64,000 bases of DNA from Hymenobacter fodinae (lineage in GTDB: Bacteria; Bacteroidota; Bacteroidia; Cytophagales; Hymenobacteraceae): assembly GCF_004745825.1 (NCBI RefSeq), contig NZ_SRLA01000002.1:248001-312000 (forward strand). Direction: 5' to 3'. Positions 38,990 to 48,386 of this stretch are shown in pieces. Below the pieces are notes generated by a model. The model was not told the origin of the DNA, searched no databases, and saw only the letters and a program-made list of their open reading frames with translations. The translations under genes were made by a program, and so were the position numbers. Every line of letters starts with the position of its first letter. Position 1 is the stretch's first letter.

Positions 38990-40129
38990 TTACTGCTTAG
39001 GTTTGCTCTCGAAGAATGTTTTAAGAGGCTGCCTAAATAGCCCGTTTGTGGTGCCTAGGTAAACCGTATCGCCTAGTTGAACCAGATCAGTGAAATCAGC
39101 TTGGTTTAGTCCGTCGCTTTTCAGAAAGCGCACCCGATATCTAGCGCCCTGCCAGCGGAGAGTGTATAATGCGTTGTTGGCTATTCCATGCGAAACACCC
39201 ACTATGCTATCCCCGACGGGGTAAAATGTACTAACGCGAAAAAAATCAGGTAGTCCCGTACTTCGTTGCCAAGTCTCCCCGTCATCCGTTGAGATCAAAA
39301 TGCTGTACTGATAATCACCCTGTATGGCATAGAGAGTACCACGGTCTTTGTAATAGGCAGTGGTAAACGTTTGTGGGGAATTGACCACTTTCCGTACTGT
39401 CCCGTTTTCGCGAATTTTATAGATTCCATCATTCGCATTAGAAACCAGGAAATAATCATCGATAGCTGAAATTGTATAGAAGTCGCTGGTATTATCAAGT
39501 GGTATAGTAACCGTGCGCGATGTGACTTCGACGGCGAGCCTGGTTTGGGCCGGTAACGTGAGCTTGCTGAGAACAAAATGCAGAGATCTATCTCCAGAAA
39601 TAGTGGTATAGCCAACTAATGAATAATTGTTGCTGCTAATGGCTCCGAAAGCAGCATAAGGGCTATAACGGTTGTTGACGAATCTATCCGCCGTTTTATC
39701 GATTCGTCGCAAACGAATCTCTGATATAAAGTTGGAAAACGGCGGGTTCGCCGTAGTGTACACATTCAAAACAGAGTCGCCTACCTGTGTCGGCTTCAGA
39801 AATAAGCTGGCGTTCATGGGTAAGCGGTTCTTGATGTCGTAAGGCAGTGGATCGGTTAAGTACGACTTAATCTGAAAGTAGCCCTGATCAGGTGGCCTAG
39901 GAACGCTCGCCAGCGGTGTAATATGGCCGAAAATACCTGGCTGCTGCAAGTAAAGTGTCTTCTTATCCGTGGTGAGCTGGATGATGATTTTTTGGCTGCC
40001 GCTGAGTTGCTTTACCTCCGACCAACTGTAGGTGGGTTCTTGCACCACAATTTTTTCAACCTCTTTGGTACACGCCGTTGCGCTGGCAACCCCGATGATG
40101 GCGAGTAATAATTTAGTAGTACTATGCAT
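38990..40129 (-). CDS. Lipoprotein with repeat beta-propeller-like features
   Basis: The protein has 379 residues from the ATG at 40129, which gives a lipoprotein signal (L-L-L-A-I-I-G-V-A-S-A-T-A-C, Cys about 20); an upstream start would add an unlikely leader. The mature part has repeated short strands and turns such as Y-A-I-Q-G-D-Y-Q-Y-S-I-L-I-S-T-D-D-G-E-T-W, an Asp-box-like S-x-D-x-G-x-x-W motif typical of sialidase/sortilin-like propellers, and G-T-T-N-G-L-F-R at the end. Function unknown; the Asp box suggests a cell-surface propeller. AT-richer than the neighbours. Confidence 0.7.
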   Translation of the reverse strand: MHSTTKLLLAIIGVASATACTKEVEKIVVQEPTYSWSEVKQLSGSQKIIIQLTTDKKTLYLQQPGIFGHITPLASVPRPPDQGYFQIKSYLTDPLPYDIKNRLPMNASLFLKPTQVGDSVLNVYTTANPPFSNFISEIRLRRIDKTADRFVNNRYSPYAAFGAISSNNYSLVGYTTISGDRSLHFVLSKLTLPAQTRLAVEVTSRTVTIPLDNTSDFYTISAIDDYFLVSNANDGIYKIRENGTVRKVVNSPQTFTTAYYKDRGTLYAIQGDYQYSILISTDDGETWQRSTGLPDFFRVSTFYPVGDSIVGVSHGIANNALYTLRWQGARYRVRFLKSDGLNQADFTDLVQLGDTVYLGTTNGLFRQPLKTFFESKPKQ

Positions 40130-40193
40130 AAGATGTACGGGATAGTGAACTGAGCAATAAGAGCCAAATATGGGCCGGTAACACTGAACCAAC

Positions 40194-40225
40194 AAAAAAG
40201 CCCCGACTTGCGTCGGGGCTTTTTT
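40194..40225. terminator. Bidirectional terminator after sucD
   Basis: Fourteen-base arms (40194-40207 and 40212-40225) of the form A6-GCCCCGAC, with T-runs on both strands. It lies 22 bases past the sucD stop. Confidence 0.85.
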
Positions 40226-40247
40226 GTATCTGATAGTAAGCTAGCAA

Positions 40248-41129
40248 TTACTTGCCGCCCAGTACGCGCAGCATGGTGTCGCCAATTTCGGCGGGGGAGT
40301 CTACTACGTGGATACCGCACTCGCGCATGATGGCCATTTTAGCAGCAGCCGTATCGTCGGCGCCGCCTACGATAGCACCCGCGTGGCCCATGCGGCGGCC
40401 GGGAGGAGCGGTCTGGCCAGCAATGAAGCCTACTACGGGCTTCTTGTTGCCAGTTTCTTTAATCCAGCGAGCAGCTTCGGCTTCCATACCGCCCCCAATT
40501 TCACCGATCATCACGATGCCTTCGGTTTCGGGGTCGTTCATGAGCAGTTCAACGGCTTCTTTGGTGGTGGTGCCAATGATGGGGTCACCGCCGATGCCGA
40601 TAGCCGTGGTCTGGCCTAGGCCTGCCTTGGTGAGCTGGTCAACGGCTTCGTAGGTCAGGGTACCCGACTTCGAAACGATACCAATTTTGCCTTTCTGGAA
40701 GATAAAGCCAGGCATGATGCCCACTTTGCACTCGCCAGCGGTCATTACGCCGGGGCAGTTAGGCCCGATCATGCGCAGACCCTCACGGCCCTTCAGGTAC
40801 TCTTTCACCGCAATCATGTCCTTGGTAGGGATGCCCTCGGTGATGGTCACAATAACTTTGATGCCCGCGTCGGCGGCTTCCATGATGGCGTCGGCCGCGA
40901 AAGCTGGGGGCACGAAGATGATGCTGGTGTCAGCACCCGCCTGCTCTACTGCTTCGGCTACGGTGTTGAACACGGGACGGTCGAGGTGCTGGGTGCCGCC
41001 TTTGCCGGGCGTTACGCCGCCAACCACGTTGGTGCCGTACTCAATCATCTGCTGGGCGTGGAACGACCCTTCCGAGCCGGTGAAGCCCTGCACAATCACT
41101 TTGGAATCCTTGTTAACCAGAACACTCAT
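40248..41129 (-). CDS. sucD: Succinate-CoA ligase, ADP-forming, alpha subunit
   Basis: The 293-residue protein matches SucD, which with SucC makes ATP from succinyl-CoA in the TCA cycle. Start at 41129 gives [18 protein letters not shown], the family N-terminus; an upstream in-frame ATG is inside the promoter region. Seen: CoA-binding [26 protein letters not shown] and the phosphohistidine site G-H-A-G-A-I-V. sucC is not adjacent, which is common in Bacteroidota. Confidence 0.95.
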   Translation of the reverse strand: MSVLVNKDSKVIVQGFTGSEGSFHAQQMIEYGTNVVGGVTPGKGGTQHLDRPVFNTVAEAVEQAGADTSIIFVPPAFAADAIMEAADAGIKVIVTITEGIPTKDMIAVKEYLKGREGLRMIGPNCPGVMTAGECKVGIMPGFIFQKGKIGIVSKSGTLTYEAVDQLTKAGLGQTTAIGIGGDPIIGTTTKEAVELLMNDPETEGIVMIGEIGGGMEAEAARWIKETGNKKPVVGFIAGQTAPPGRRMGHAGAIVGGADDTAAAKMAIMRECGIHVVDSPAEIGDTMLRVLGGK

Positions 41130-41501
41130 AGAAGAAGAGTTAGAGGAAGATGCGGGTTGAGGGTGGGGTATGCCCGCCAGCCGGAGGCTAGCGGTGTGCA
41201 AAAGTAGCCTTTTTTGGGGCGGAGGCAAGCCTGTTACTGTTTCGAGCTATGTACTGACAGGCCTAGGCCTCTGCCGGCTTGTATTACCCCAATACGGGCA
41301 ATGCACTGATACTCCACAGTATAGGATTTTACATTGCTCATCTATAACTTTTTTTATTGAGTTGAGTTTCGGGAAGAAGCTGACGAAGCATTCTGGGAAA
41401 GAGAACAAGGCTTACTGGCTACTTGCTGACGAGCGCACGACGAATTGCCGGGCGGATTTCTGTGCTGAAAAAACGGATCAAGCTTTACCGATACATACAT
41501 C
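41130..41501. other. Divergent intergenic region of sucD and the esterase gene
   Basis: The 372-base gap holds the sucD promoter and a doubled GGCCTAGGCC at about 41262. The right half is AT-rich and must drive the frameshifted esterase gene, but no clear TAnnTTTG box was found there. No coding frame is convincing. Confidence 0.5.
41199..41206 (-). promoter_or_regulatory. Promoter of sucD (TTG-N19-TACTTTTG)
   Basis: On the minus strand TACTTTTG at 41206-41199 is preceded by TTG at 41228-41226 with a 19-base spacer, the expected Bacteroidota layout. The sucD ATG lies 69 bases downstream. Confidence 0.65.
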
Positions 41502-42888
41502 ATGAAAACGTTACGGTTCGCGCTGCTGTTGAGCTTCTGGTGGTGTTTGGCAGCTTGCTCCGACAAAAATTCTGAGTCGCCAAGCAATTCTCTGACTATA
41601 CCAGCGGTGGGAGTGTCACGCCTGGAAACTGCCCAGGATCTGGATCCACTGCTCAATCAGATGGGAACTGCCCGCTATGCCCTACTGGGCGAGGCCTCCC
41701 ACGGCACCGCCGAGTTCTATACGTGGCGGGCAGCCCTAAGCAAGCGCCTGATACAGGAAAAGGGCTTCACTATAATTGCCGTGGAAGGCGACTGGCCCGA
41801 CTTGTACGAGCTGAACCGCTACGTGAAAGGGGCGAGTACCGCTACTTCGACAAGGCAAGTGCTAGAGCGGTTTGACCGGTGGCCTACGTGGCTGTGGGCA
41901 AACCAGGAAGTGGCCGACCTTGTCGAATGGCTCCGCTCGTATAACAAAACCCAGCCTGCCGCTCGTCAGGTAGGCATATATGGCCTAGATGTGTACAGCT
42001 TGTGGCCTTCATTAGAAAGAATCCGGACTGATTTTGCCGAAGCCGATCAGGCAACACTAAGTGCAGTTGATGAAACCTTGGCATGTCCAGCCCTACAACC
42101 GTAATGAAGAGGCCTACGGCAGAGCTACCCTGCAGGGCGCCGCGTGTGCCGCGGAAATAAACAACGTGCTAACGGCCGTGCGAAATCGGATGAAAAGTTT
42201 GCCCGCCGCCCACGCCGGAGCCTTCAACGCCGAGCAGAATGCGCTGATTGCCGTCAATGCCGAGCGCTACTACCGCTCGGCCGTGCGCAGCAACGCCGAA
42301 TCCTGGAATATCCGCGACCGGCACATGATGGAAACCATCAACCGGCTGATGAGCTTCCATGGGCCGGAAGCCAAAATCATTATGTGGGAGCACAACACCC
42401 ACGTAGGTGATGCCCGCTACACCGACATGGCACAGTACGGGGAAGTGAATGTAGGCCAACTCACGCGTGAGCAGCACGCCGCCGAAGGTGTATTCATTGT
42501 AGGTCAGGGAAGCTATCAGGGCACGGTGGTGGCTTCGCCATATTGGGGCGGCGCCACTACGGTTATGCCCGTGCCAGCTGCCATGCCCGACTCTTGGGAA
42601 GCAGCTCTGCATAAGCAGGAACCTCGTAACAAGCTAATTCTGCTGCAAGCCTGGCGCAATGAGGAGGCGCTAACGAATAAATGGGGGCACCGGGCTATTG
42701 GAGTGGTATATGATCCTGGTCAGAAAGCTGGCAACTACGTGCAGAGCGACTTGCCCAACCGCTACGATGCTTTTCTGTTCACGGACCAAACCCAGGCCCT
42801 GCACCCCCTCAACACCACCGGCGGACGAGCTGCAGCCCCAACTCCCGGCCCCTTCACGATTCCCTTGCAGCAAGCCGCAAACTTCTAA
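41502..42888 (+). pseudogene. Frameshifted erythromycin-esterase-like lipoprotein gene
   Basis: The first frame (41502 to about 42088) begins with a lipoprotein signal (L-A-A-C, Cys about 19) and has the family core L-L-G-E-A-S-H-G-T-A-E-F and V-E-G-D-W-P-D. The reading must then shift by one base near 42088-42095 to continue as Q-P-Y-N-R-N-E-E-A-Y-G, then W-N-I-R-D-R-H-M-M-E and W-E-H-N-T-H-V-G-D-A. The whole interval is 1387 bases, one over a multiple of three. Intact it would be about 460 residues, normal for this family of putative macrolide- or other ester-cleaving enzymes. Sequencing error cannot be excluded. Confidence 0.8.
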
Positions 42889-42950
42889 CCAAATGGGTAA
42901 GTGGTTGGAAGGAATGTAGGCAACTGCTTAAGCCTCCCAATCGAAATGCG

Positions 42951-42958
42951 TACCTTTG
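42951..42958 (+). promoter_or_regulatory. TACCTTTG -7 box of the cysteine synthase gene
   Basis: Exact TAnnTTTG match 33 bases upstream of the ATG at 42992. No well-placed TTG element; the -7 box is otherwise identical to that of pheT. Confidence 0.5.
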
Positions 42959-42991
42959 TGGTCCTCTCTCACAAACCGCATACCCCACCCC

Positions 42992-43969
42992 ATGTACTTG
43001 AACAACATCGTTGAGGCCATTGGCAATACGCCCTTGGTGAAGCTCAACAAGCTGGCCGAAGGCATAAAAGGCACCGTATTGGTGAAAGTAGAATACTTCA
43101 ACCCCGGCAACTCGGTAAAAGACCGGATGGCGTTGAAGATGATTGAGGATGCAGAGAAAGCTGGCCTGATTCAGCCCGGCGGCACCATCATCGAGGGCAC
43201 TTCCGGCAACACCGGCATGGGTCTGGCGCTGGCTGCCATTGCGAAGGGCTACAAGTGCATCTTCACGATGAGCGACAAGCAAAGCAAGGAGAAGCAGGAT
43301 ATCCTGAAAGCCGTAGGCGCTGAGGTAATCGTGTGCCCCACCAACGTGGCCCCCGACGACCCGCGCAGCTACTACTCAGTGGCCCGCAAGCTGAACGCTG
43401 AAATCCCGAACTCACTCTACCCAAACCAGTACGACAACCTCTCAAACTCGGCGGCGCACTACGAAACCACTGGCCCCGAGCTGTGGGCTCAGACCGAAGG
43501 CAAAATTACCCACTTCGCGGCGGGCGTAGGTACCGGCGGCACCATTTGCGGCACGGCCAAGTACCTCAAAGAGCAAAACCCCAACCTCGTAACGGTAGGC
43601 CTCGATACTTACGGCTCGGTATTTAAGAAGTACAAGGAGACCGGTATTTTCGACGAAAACGAAATCTACCCCTATAAAACCGAGGGAATAGGCGAAGACA
43701 TTCTGCCTAAGAATGTTAACTTTGACCTCATTGATCTTTTCATCAAAGTGTCCGACAAGGATGCTGCCGTCATGACGCGGCGGTTGGCCAAAGAAGAAGG
43801 CTTATTCGTAGGCTGGTCTTGTGGGTCGGCAGTATTCGGGGCCTTGGAATATGCGAAGGAGCATCTGAAAGAAGACGATACGATGGTCATCATCCTGCCT
43901 GACCACGGCACTCGCTACTTAGGTAAAATCTATAACGACGACTGGATGCGCGAACAAGGCTGGCTCTAG
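42992..43969 (+). CDS. cysK: Cysteine synthase family PLP enzyme
   Basis: The 325-residue protein belongs to the fold-type II PLP family that forms cysteine from O-acetylserine and sulfide. Start at 42992 (M-Y-L-N-N-I-V-E-A-I-G-N-T-P-L-V-K-L) is the family N-terminus. Seen: PLP lysine in N-S-V-K-D-R, substrate loop G-T-S-G-N-T-G-M, phosphate-binding G-V-G-T-G-G-T, late G-L-F-V-G-W-S-C-G-S-A. The Cys in the last motif and the absence of a CBS domain place it between CysK, CysM and cystathionine beta-synthase; exact substrate is uncertain. Confidence 0.85.
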   Translation: MYLNNIVEAIGNTPLVKLNKLAEGIKGTVLVKVEYFNPGNSVKDRMALKMIEDAEKAGLIQPGGTIIEGTSGNTGMGLALAAIAKGYKCIFTMSDKQSKEKQDILKAVGAEVIVCPTNVAPDDPRSYYSVARKLNAEIPNSLYPNQYDNLSNSAAHYETTGPELWAQTEGKITHFAAGVGTGGTICGTAKYLKEQNPNLVTVGLDTYGSVFKKYKETGIFDENEIYPYKTEGIGEDILPKNVNFDLIDLFIKVSDKDAAVMTRRLAKEEGLFVGWSCGSAVFGALEYAKEHLKEDDTMVIILPDHGTRYLGKIYNDDWMREQGWL

Positions 43970-44005
43970 GCCAGTTACACTTGCGCTTCTTTAATTCCGA
44001 AAGCC

Positions 44006-44425
44006 ATGGCTCGCAAACTGCGTAATGTTGTACTGGTAGACGACAACGAAACTACCAGCTTCCTGAATAACCGCTTGTTGAGCCGGCTCAACGTAGCCGA
44101 TCAGGTGCACACCTTCTCCAAAGCGGATCAGGCATTTCAGTTTCTGTGGGGCGAAAACCCCGCCGACAACCCAACGAAAGACGTACCGGAATTGGTATTC
44201 GTGGATCTGAAAATGCCTGGCATGGACGGGTTTGAATTCCTGAAGCTCTACAACGAGCTCCCCGCCAGCTCCCGCGAAAAAACCGTGATGGCCGTGCTCA
44301 CTACCTCCATGCATGCCGCCGACACCGCCCGTGTTGCGCAGTACGAAGGAGTAGAGTACCTGGCAAAGCCCCTCACGGAAGAAAAAATGCAGAAGCTGCT
44401 GGAAAAGCGTTTCGTGAATAACTAG
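44006..44425 (+). CDS. Single-domain response regulator
   Basis: The 139-residue protein is a stand-alone CheY-like receiver. Seen: acidic pair V-L-V-D-D-N-E near residue 10, phosphoacceptor Asp in V-F-V-D-L-K-M-P-G-M-D-G, conserved Thr/Ser in L-T-T-S, and Lys in Y-L-A-K-P-L. No output domain. No histidine kinase is adjacent, so the partner is elsewhere. It is 36 bases after the cysteine synthase gene on the same strand and ends at a strong terminator. Confidence 0.9.
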   Translation: MARKLRNVVLVDDNETTSFLNNRLLSRLNVADQVHTFSKADQAFQFLWGENPADNPTKDVPELVFVDLKMPGMDGFEFLKLYNELPASSREKTVMAVLTTSMHAADTARVAQYEGVEYLAKPLTEEKMQKLLEKRFVNN

Positions 44426-44443
44426 AAGCACACGCTTCCATAT

Positions 44444-44479
44444 AAAAGCCCCGTTGCCAATTCAGGTAACGGGGCTTTT
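44444..44479. terminator. Bidirectional terminator between response regulator and ade
   Basis: Fifteen-base arms around a 6-base loop (44444-44458 and 44465-44479), with one G-T pair, flanked by A and T runs. It serves two convergent genes. Confidence 0.8.
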
Positions 44480-44511
44480 TGCTGTTAAGGTGGCCTAGTT
44501 GATAACCTAAG

Positions 44512-46167
44512 CTACACCACCGCCTCTACAAACCGGAAGGCTTCGCCATCAAACAGGCCTTTGTCGCTGAGCTTGAGGCTGGGAATAACCAGCAGGGCCA
44601 TGAAGGAAAGCGTCATGAACGGAGCCTGCAGGGGCGAGCCAAGCTGCTTCGATAGGGCATCTATGGCGGCGTAGGCCTCTGCCACGTGGTAACCTTCTTG
44701 GTCCGACATCAAGCCGGCCACGGGCAGGGGCAGCACTAGTTCCTCGCCATCAGGTGATACAACGGCTAGGCCACCTTGCGCCGCAATCACCAGGTTCACG
44801 GCGCGGGCCAGACTTTCATCATCGCAGCCCACGGCCGTGATGTTGTGCGAGTCGTGGCCGACGCTGCTGGCTAGGGCACCCCGCTTCAGGCCGAAGCCTT
44901 GAATGAACGAAACGGCTGGGGCGGCTGGCTGGTAGCGGTTTACTACCGTCAGCTTCAACACATCCTGCGCCAGATCAGGCAGTATTAGGCCATTCTCCAC
45001 GCGGGCCGGCAAGTCATGGCGGGCCGTGATGAGCTGCCCATCAAAGCACTCGATAACGCGCACCGTGGCCGCAGCCTGAGGCGCTACTACCTGAAAATCG
45101 GAGGGATGTACAGGGGTGGTATGGAAGTTATTTACTACTACTACGGGCACGGCCGGAATCAGCGTCTGGCCCTTCTCTGCTACCAGTTCTCCATTCAGGT
45201 AGGTTTGCTGTACACTGAAATCGGTGAGATTATCTACCACGATAAAGTCGGCGGGGTCGCCTTCGCGCAAGAGGCCTACAGGCAGGTTATAGTGCTCTAC
45301 GGGGTTGCGGCAGGCTACGCGAAGCACCTTCAGCACATCTTGGCCGCGGGAAACGGCCCGTTGCACCAGCTGGTTGATGTGGCCTAGCACGAGGGTATCG
45401 GGGTGCTTATCGTCGGAGCAGAACATCATGTGCTTGTAGTGCTCCGGGAGCAGGTCAATCAGGGCCTCGAAGTTGCGGGCCGCCGAGCCCTCGCGCACCA
45501 GAATCTTCATGCCCACGGCCAGTTTATCCAGGGCTTCTTCCGCCGTGAAGCACTCGTGGTCGGTGCTGATGCCGGTAGCCGCATATTGGCGAGCATCTTC
45601 GCCGCGTAGGCCAGGGGCGTGGCCATCTACCGGGCGACTGTACTGCTGGGCCAACCTGATTTTCTCCATTACGTCGGCGTCGCGTTGGAGCACGCCGGGC
45701 CAGTTCATCATCTCGGCCAGGTATCCAATTTCGGGGTGCTCCTGGAACAGTGCCTCAATATCAGCGGCGGTTATTTCGGCGCCGGCCGTCTCAAAAGGTG
45801 TGGCAGGTACGCAGGAAGGGGCGCCAAAGCAGAATTTGAAGGGTACCTGCGCCCCACTTTCCAGCATGTATTTCACGCCGGTCACGCCTAGCACGTTGCC
45901 AATTTCGTGGGGGTCAGACACGGTGGCCACAGTGCCGTGTACCACGGCTAGGCGTGCAAACTCGGAGGGCACCAGCAACGAGCTTTCTACATGCACGTGC
46001 GCATCTACGAAGCCTGGCAGGGCATACGGCAGAGTAGGGTCGGGGGCGGTAGCACCTGTGGGGGTAATGCGCTGAATGCGTCGGTCGGCTACGTGCAGCG
46101 TGGCGGGGGTTATGGTATTGGCAAACAGGTCAATAACGTTGGCCTGAAGTTGAAAATCAGCGGACAT
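44512..46167 (-). CDS. ade: Adenine deaminase
   Basis: The 551-residue protein matches the Ade family of amidohydrolases, converting adenine to hypoxanthine in purine salvage. Seen: the metal-binding G-F-V-D-A-H-V-H-V-E-S-S, the D-P-H-E-I-G-N motif, G-H-A-P-G-L-R, S-T-D-H-E-C, F-C-S-D-D-K-H, and the late S-V-G-H-D-S-H-N motif. Length is normal. It is transcribed leftward, convergent with the response regulator gene. Confidence 0.92.
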   Translation of the reverse strand: MSADFQLQANVIDLFANTITPATLHVADRRIQRITPTGATAPDPTLPYALPGFVDAHVHVESSLLVPSEFARLAVVHGTVATVSDPHEIGNVLGVTGVKYMLESGAQVPFKFCFGAPSCVPATPFETAGAEITAADIEALFQEHPEIGYLAEMMNWPGVLQRDADVMEKIRLAQQYSRPVDGHAPGLRGEDARQYAATGISTDHECFTAEEALDKLAVGMKILVREGSAARNFEALIDLLPEHYKHMMFCSDDKHPDTLVLGHINQLVQRAVSRGQDVLKVLRVACRNPVEHYNLPVGLLREGDPADFIVVDNLTDFSVQQTYLNGELVAEKGQTLIPAVPVVVVNNFHTTPVHPSDFQVVAPQAAATVRVIECFDGQLITARHDLPARVENGLILPDLAQDVLKLTVVNRYQPAAPAVSFIQGFGLKRGALASSVGHDSHNITAVGCDDESLARAVNLVIAAQGGLAVVSPDGEELVLPLPVAGLMSDQEGYHVAEAYAAIDALSKQLGSPLQAPFMTLSFMALLVIPSLKLSDKGLFDGEAFRFVEAVV

Positions 46168-46228
46168 AGGGCAGGAGAAATGCGGAGGTAAAGTTGAGTT
46201 GGGCAGGCGGGTAACGGGTAAAGAACCG

Positions 46229-46236
46229 TATATTTG
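46229..46236 (+). promoter_or_regulatory. TATATTTG -7 box before a tiny lipoprotein gene
   Basis: Matches TAnnTTTG and lies 16 bases before the GTG at 46252. No well-placed TTG. It supports the reality of the short gene that follows. Confidence 0.5.
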
Positions 46237-46251
46237 CCGAAAATCTGCGCT

Positions 46252-46410
46252 GTGAGAAAGATTGTGACTTTGCTATTAGCTGCCTTACTTGGAGGCACTG
46301 GCCTAGCTTCAACGGGCTGTGCCAGCCGCACTCCTCAGCAGAAAAAAACGTCGGCGCTTAAGCGAAAAGCAAAGCTGGGCAAAATGCCCTGCCCTTGCGA
46401 AAGCCACTAA
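46252..46410 (+). CDS. Tiny 52-residue lipoprotein with C-terminal C-P-C-E-S-H
   Basis: A GTG start gives V-R-K-I-V-T-L-L-L-A-A-L-L-G-G followed by a lipobox S-T-G-C (Cys 23). The mature part is only about 30 residues, Lys/Arg-rich, and ends G-K-M-P-C-P-C-E-S-H-stop. A promoter box lies just upstream. It is too short to be found by length filters. The Cys-x-Cys-x2-His tail could bind a metal; this is speculation. Next gene starts 59 bases later. Confidence 0.65.
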   Translation: MRKIVTLLLAALLGGTGLASTGCASRTPQQKKTSALKRKAKLGKMPCPCESH

Positions 46411-46469
46411 TCCCCGCTGAAAGCAGCCGGGCTACTTGCCACACGAACCATCATCTATCCTTCAAGCAC

Positions 46470-47150
46470 GTGAAAAAAACTTTGCTGGTTAGCTTGTTGA
46501 TGATGGCAGGAGTTGGGGCAGCAGCAACTACTGCAGTTGCGCAAACAAAGCCGGCGGGTTTTCCGGCCCCAGGTACTTATGATCACCTGACGCCCGACCC
46601 CTCGCAGGTGCGCCAGGGCGGAGGGCAAGCCGGCGCTTTTCAGGATCTGGAAGGCCATTGGCACGCGGCGCAAATAGGGGAGTACACTGCCTACAAAGTA
46701 TACATGAACACCGGCGGCACTAACTACCAAGCAGTTGTGCCGCGCGAGATAAAGGCCTTCGTGAAATATCCCGGCGATACGCTGGTGGCCCTAACTGGCC
46801 TAGCCAGCCACTCCAAGCTCGGGGGAGGCGTGTTTGGTCAGCAGCAGTTCCGGGGTGCTGGTTTGCAACTGGTTGATTACCGCTATACCCGACGCAGCCT
46901 GCTGGAGCGCTTGGTTGGAGCGCCTACGCTGGTGGTTAGGCAAGCTGGTGGCCCCTGGCAGGAGGTGCCCCGGTCGAAAAGCGCGTTTCAGCAATTGTTC
47001 CTGACGCTGCTGGCCGATGATGCGGCGGTGGTAACGGAACTCAAAACCGGCCGTCCGCGTCCGGGGCAGGATGCCACCCGCTTGCTTACTCAATACGCTG
47101 ACGCCCGCGTGACGCAGCAAATGCAAATTGCTGGTTCAACACGCCCTTAA
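46470..47150 (+). CDS. Secreted hypothetical protein
   Basis: The protein has 226 residues from GTG 46470, which gives a clean signal peptide (V-K-K-T-L-L-V-S-L-L-M-M-A-G-V-G-A-A-A, cleavage near A-V-A-Q-T). The mature part has G-F-P-A-P-G-T-Y-D-H-L-T-P-D-P, Y-T-A-Y-K-V-Y-M-N-T, then Arg-rich strands and a C-terminal helix. No family recognised. It lies in a same-strand run with the tiny lipoprotein and the gene before cmk. Confidence 0.65.
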   Translation: MKKTLLVSLLMMAGVGAAATTAVAQTKPAGFPAPGTYDHLTPDPSQVRQGGGQAGAFQDLEGHWHAAQIGEYTAYKVYMNTGGTNYQAVVPREIKAFVKYPGDTLVALTGLASHSKLGGGVFGQQQFRGAGLQLVDYRYTRRSLLERLVGAPTLVVRQAGGPWQEVPRSKSAFQQLFLTLLADDAAVVTELKTGRPRPGQDATRLLTQYADARVTQQMQIAGSTRP

Positions 47151-47164
47151 TTAGATAGTAGCCT

Positions 47165-47560
47165 ATGCCTTCAGAATCGCCTCTTGCCTCTCTTCGTGCC
47201 GCCGCCGAAGGTGTGCGCCAGCAGCTCCAGGTAAATGCCTTTGATGCCGCGGCTGTGCAACGGCTCTCTGACTTTATTGAGCAGCAGCGCCCGAGCATTA
47301 AAGACTCCGAGAAGCAAGGTGTAGTGACGGCGCTGGGGTGCTTTCTAGGCCAGTGCCTGGTAGATACCTACGGCGGCACCTGGGCCCAGGGCCCCGACAA
47401 AACCACTGGCGTGGGCATCAACCGCGCCTACTTTTTTAACCCATTCTTCCGCGTGAGCGAGCAGCTGGCTAAGGGTGAAGCCGAGTCGGTTGTGAAATTC
47501 TTCGCGGGCATTCCTGAGCGACTGGCTCTTAAGCCGGTGCGCAAAAACTGGATTTCGTGA
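47165..47560 (+). CDS. Hypothetical 131-residue protein upstream of cmk
   Basis: The soluble protein has a helical N-terminus (residues about 5-45) and a Gly/aromatic-rich C-terminal part with G-C-F-L-G-Q-C-L-V-D-T-Y-G-G-T-W and Y-F-F-N-P-F-F-R-V-S-E-Q-L. No assigned family. It begins 14 bases after the previous stop and ends 35 bases before cmk, suggesting co-transcription. Confidence 0.7.
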   Translation: MPSESPLASLRAAAEGVRQQLQVNAFDAAAVQRLSDFIEQQRPSIKDSEKQGVVTALGCFLGQCLVDTYGGTWAQGPDKTTGVGINRAYFFNPFFRVSEQLAKGEAESVVKFFAGIPERLALKPVRKNWIS

Positions 47561-47595
47561 GCCCTTTAAGCATAACCGTACCCAACGACTTTGTC

Positions 47596-48339
47596 ATGCG
47601 GAAAATCGTCATTGCCATTGATGGCTACTCTTCGTGCGGCAAAAGCACCACGGCGAAGGCGGTGGCCGCTGAGCTGGGCTACGCCTATATTGATACCGGT
47701 GCCATGTACCGGGCCGTGACGCTTTACCTGCTGGAGCACAACATCAATTTCGACGATTTGCCCCGTATTGAGCAGGCCCTGCACGATATGCACATCTCGT
47801 TCAAGCGCAACCGCAAAACCGGGCGTAACGAGCTCTGCCTCGACGGCGAAATTCGGGAGGATGAAATTCGGCAGATGCGTATTTCCAACTCCGTGAGTGA
47901 GGTATCCGTGATTCCGGCGGTGCGCCACGCCTTGGTACGCCAGCAGCAGCGCATGGGCCGTAAGCGCGGCGTAGTAATGGATGGCCGTGATATTGGTACC
48001 ACCGTGTTTCCGGATGCGGAGGTAAAGGTGTTTATGACCGCCGATGTACTCACGCGCGCATACCGCCGGCAGGAGGAGCTGGCCCTGAAGGATGAGCACG
48101 TGCCCGTAGATGATATTGTGGAAAACCTGCGCAAGCGCGACCACATTGACTCTACTCGCACGGAGAGCCCCTTGCGACGCGCCGCCGATGCTGTGTTGTT
48201 GGATACCACCCACATGATGATCGACGAGCAAGTTGATTTTGTGTTGGAGCGGGTTTCGGCTAAGCTGTTTACCCTGGCCGTTAGCTCCGACGCGGATAGC
48301 TCCGAACGGAATGGTGGCGAGGCGGTTGTTAAGGAGTAG
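47596..48339 (+). CDS. cmk: Cytidylate kinase
   Basis: The 247-residue protein phosphorylates CMP/dCMP. Start M-R-K-I-V-I-A-I-D-G-Y-S-S-C-G-K-S-T gives the P-loop right at the N-terminus; a GTG 39 bases earlier is in frame but unlikely. Seen: D-T-G-A-M-Y-R, V-V-M-D-G-R-D-I-G-T-T-V-F-P, R-R-Q-E-E-L and R-D-H-I-D-S-T-R. The C-terminus carries an extra Ser/Glu-rich tail of about 20 residues. ispH follows 47 bases downstream, a pairing typical of Bacteroidota. Confidence 0.93.
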   Translation: MRKIVIAIDGYSSCGKSTTAKAVAAELGYAYIDTGAMYRAVTLYLLEHNINFDDLPRIEQALHDMHISFKRNRKTGRNELCLDGEIREDEIRQMRISNSVSEVSVIPAVRHALVRQQQRMGRKRGVVMDGRDIGTTVFPDAEVKVFMTADVLTRAYRRQEELALKDEHVPVDDIVENLRKRDHIDSTRTESPLRRAADAVLLDTTHMMIDEQVDFVLERVSAKLFTLAVSSDADSSERNGGEAVVKE

Positions 48340-48386
48340 GGCCCGATAATTGCACCTGTTCGGCGGTTGCTTTGTTAAGAGAACAC

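Noticed and set aside
47566..48231. Long leftward frame opposite cmk
   Set aside because: It is antisense to a clear cytidylate kinase and has no domain; frames this long are common opposite GC-rich genes.
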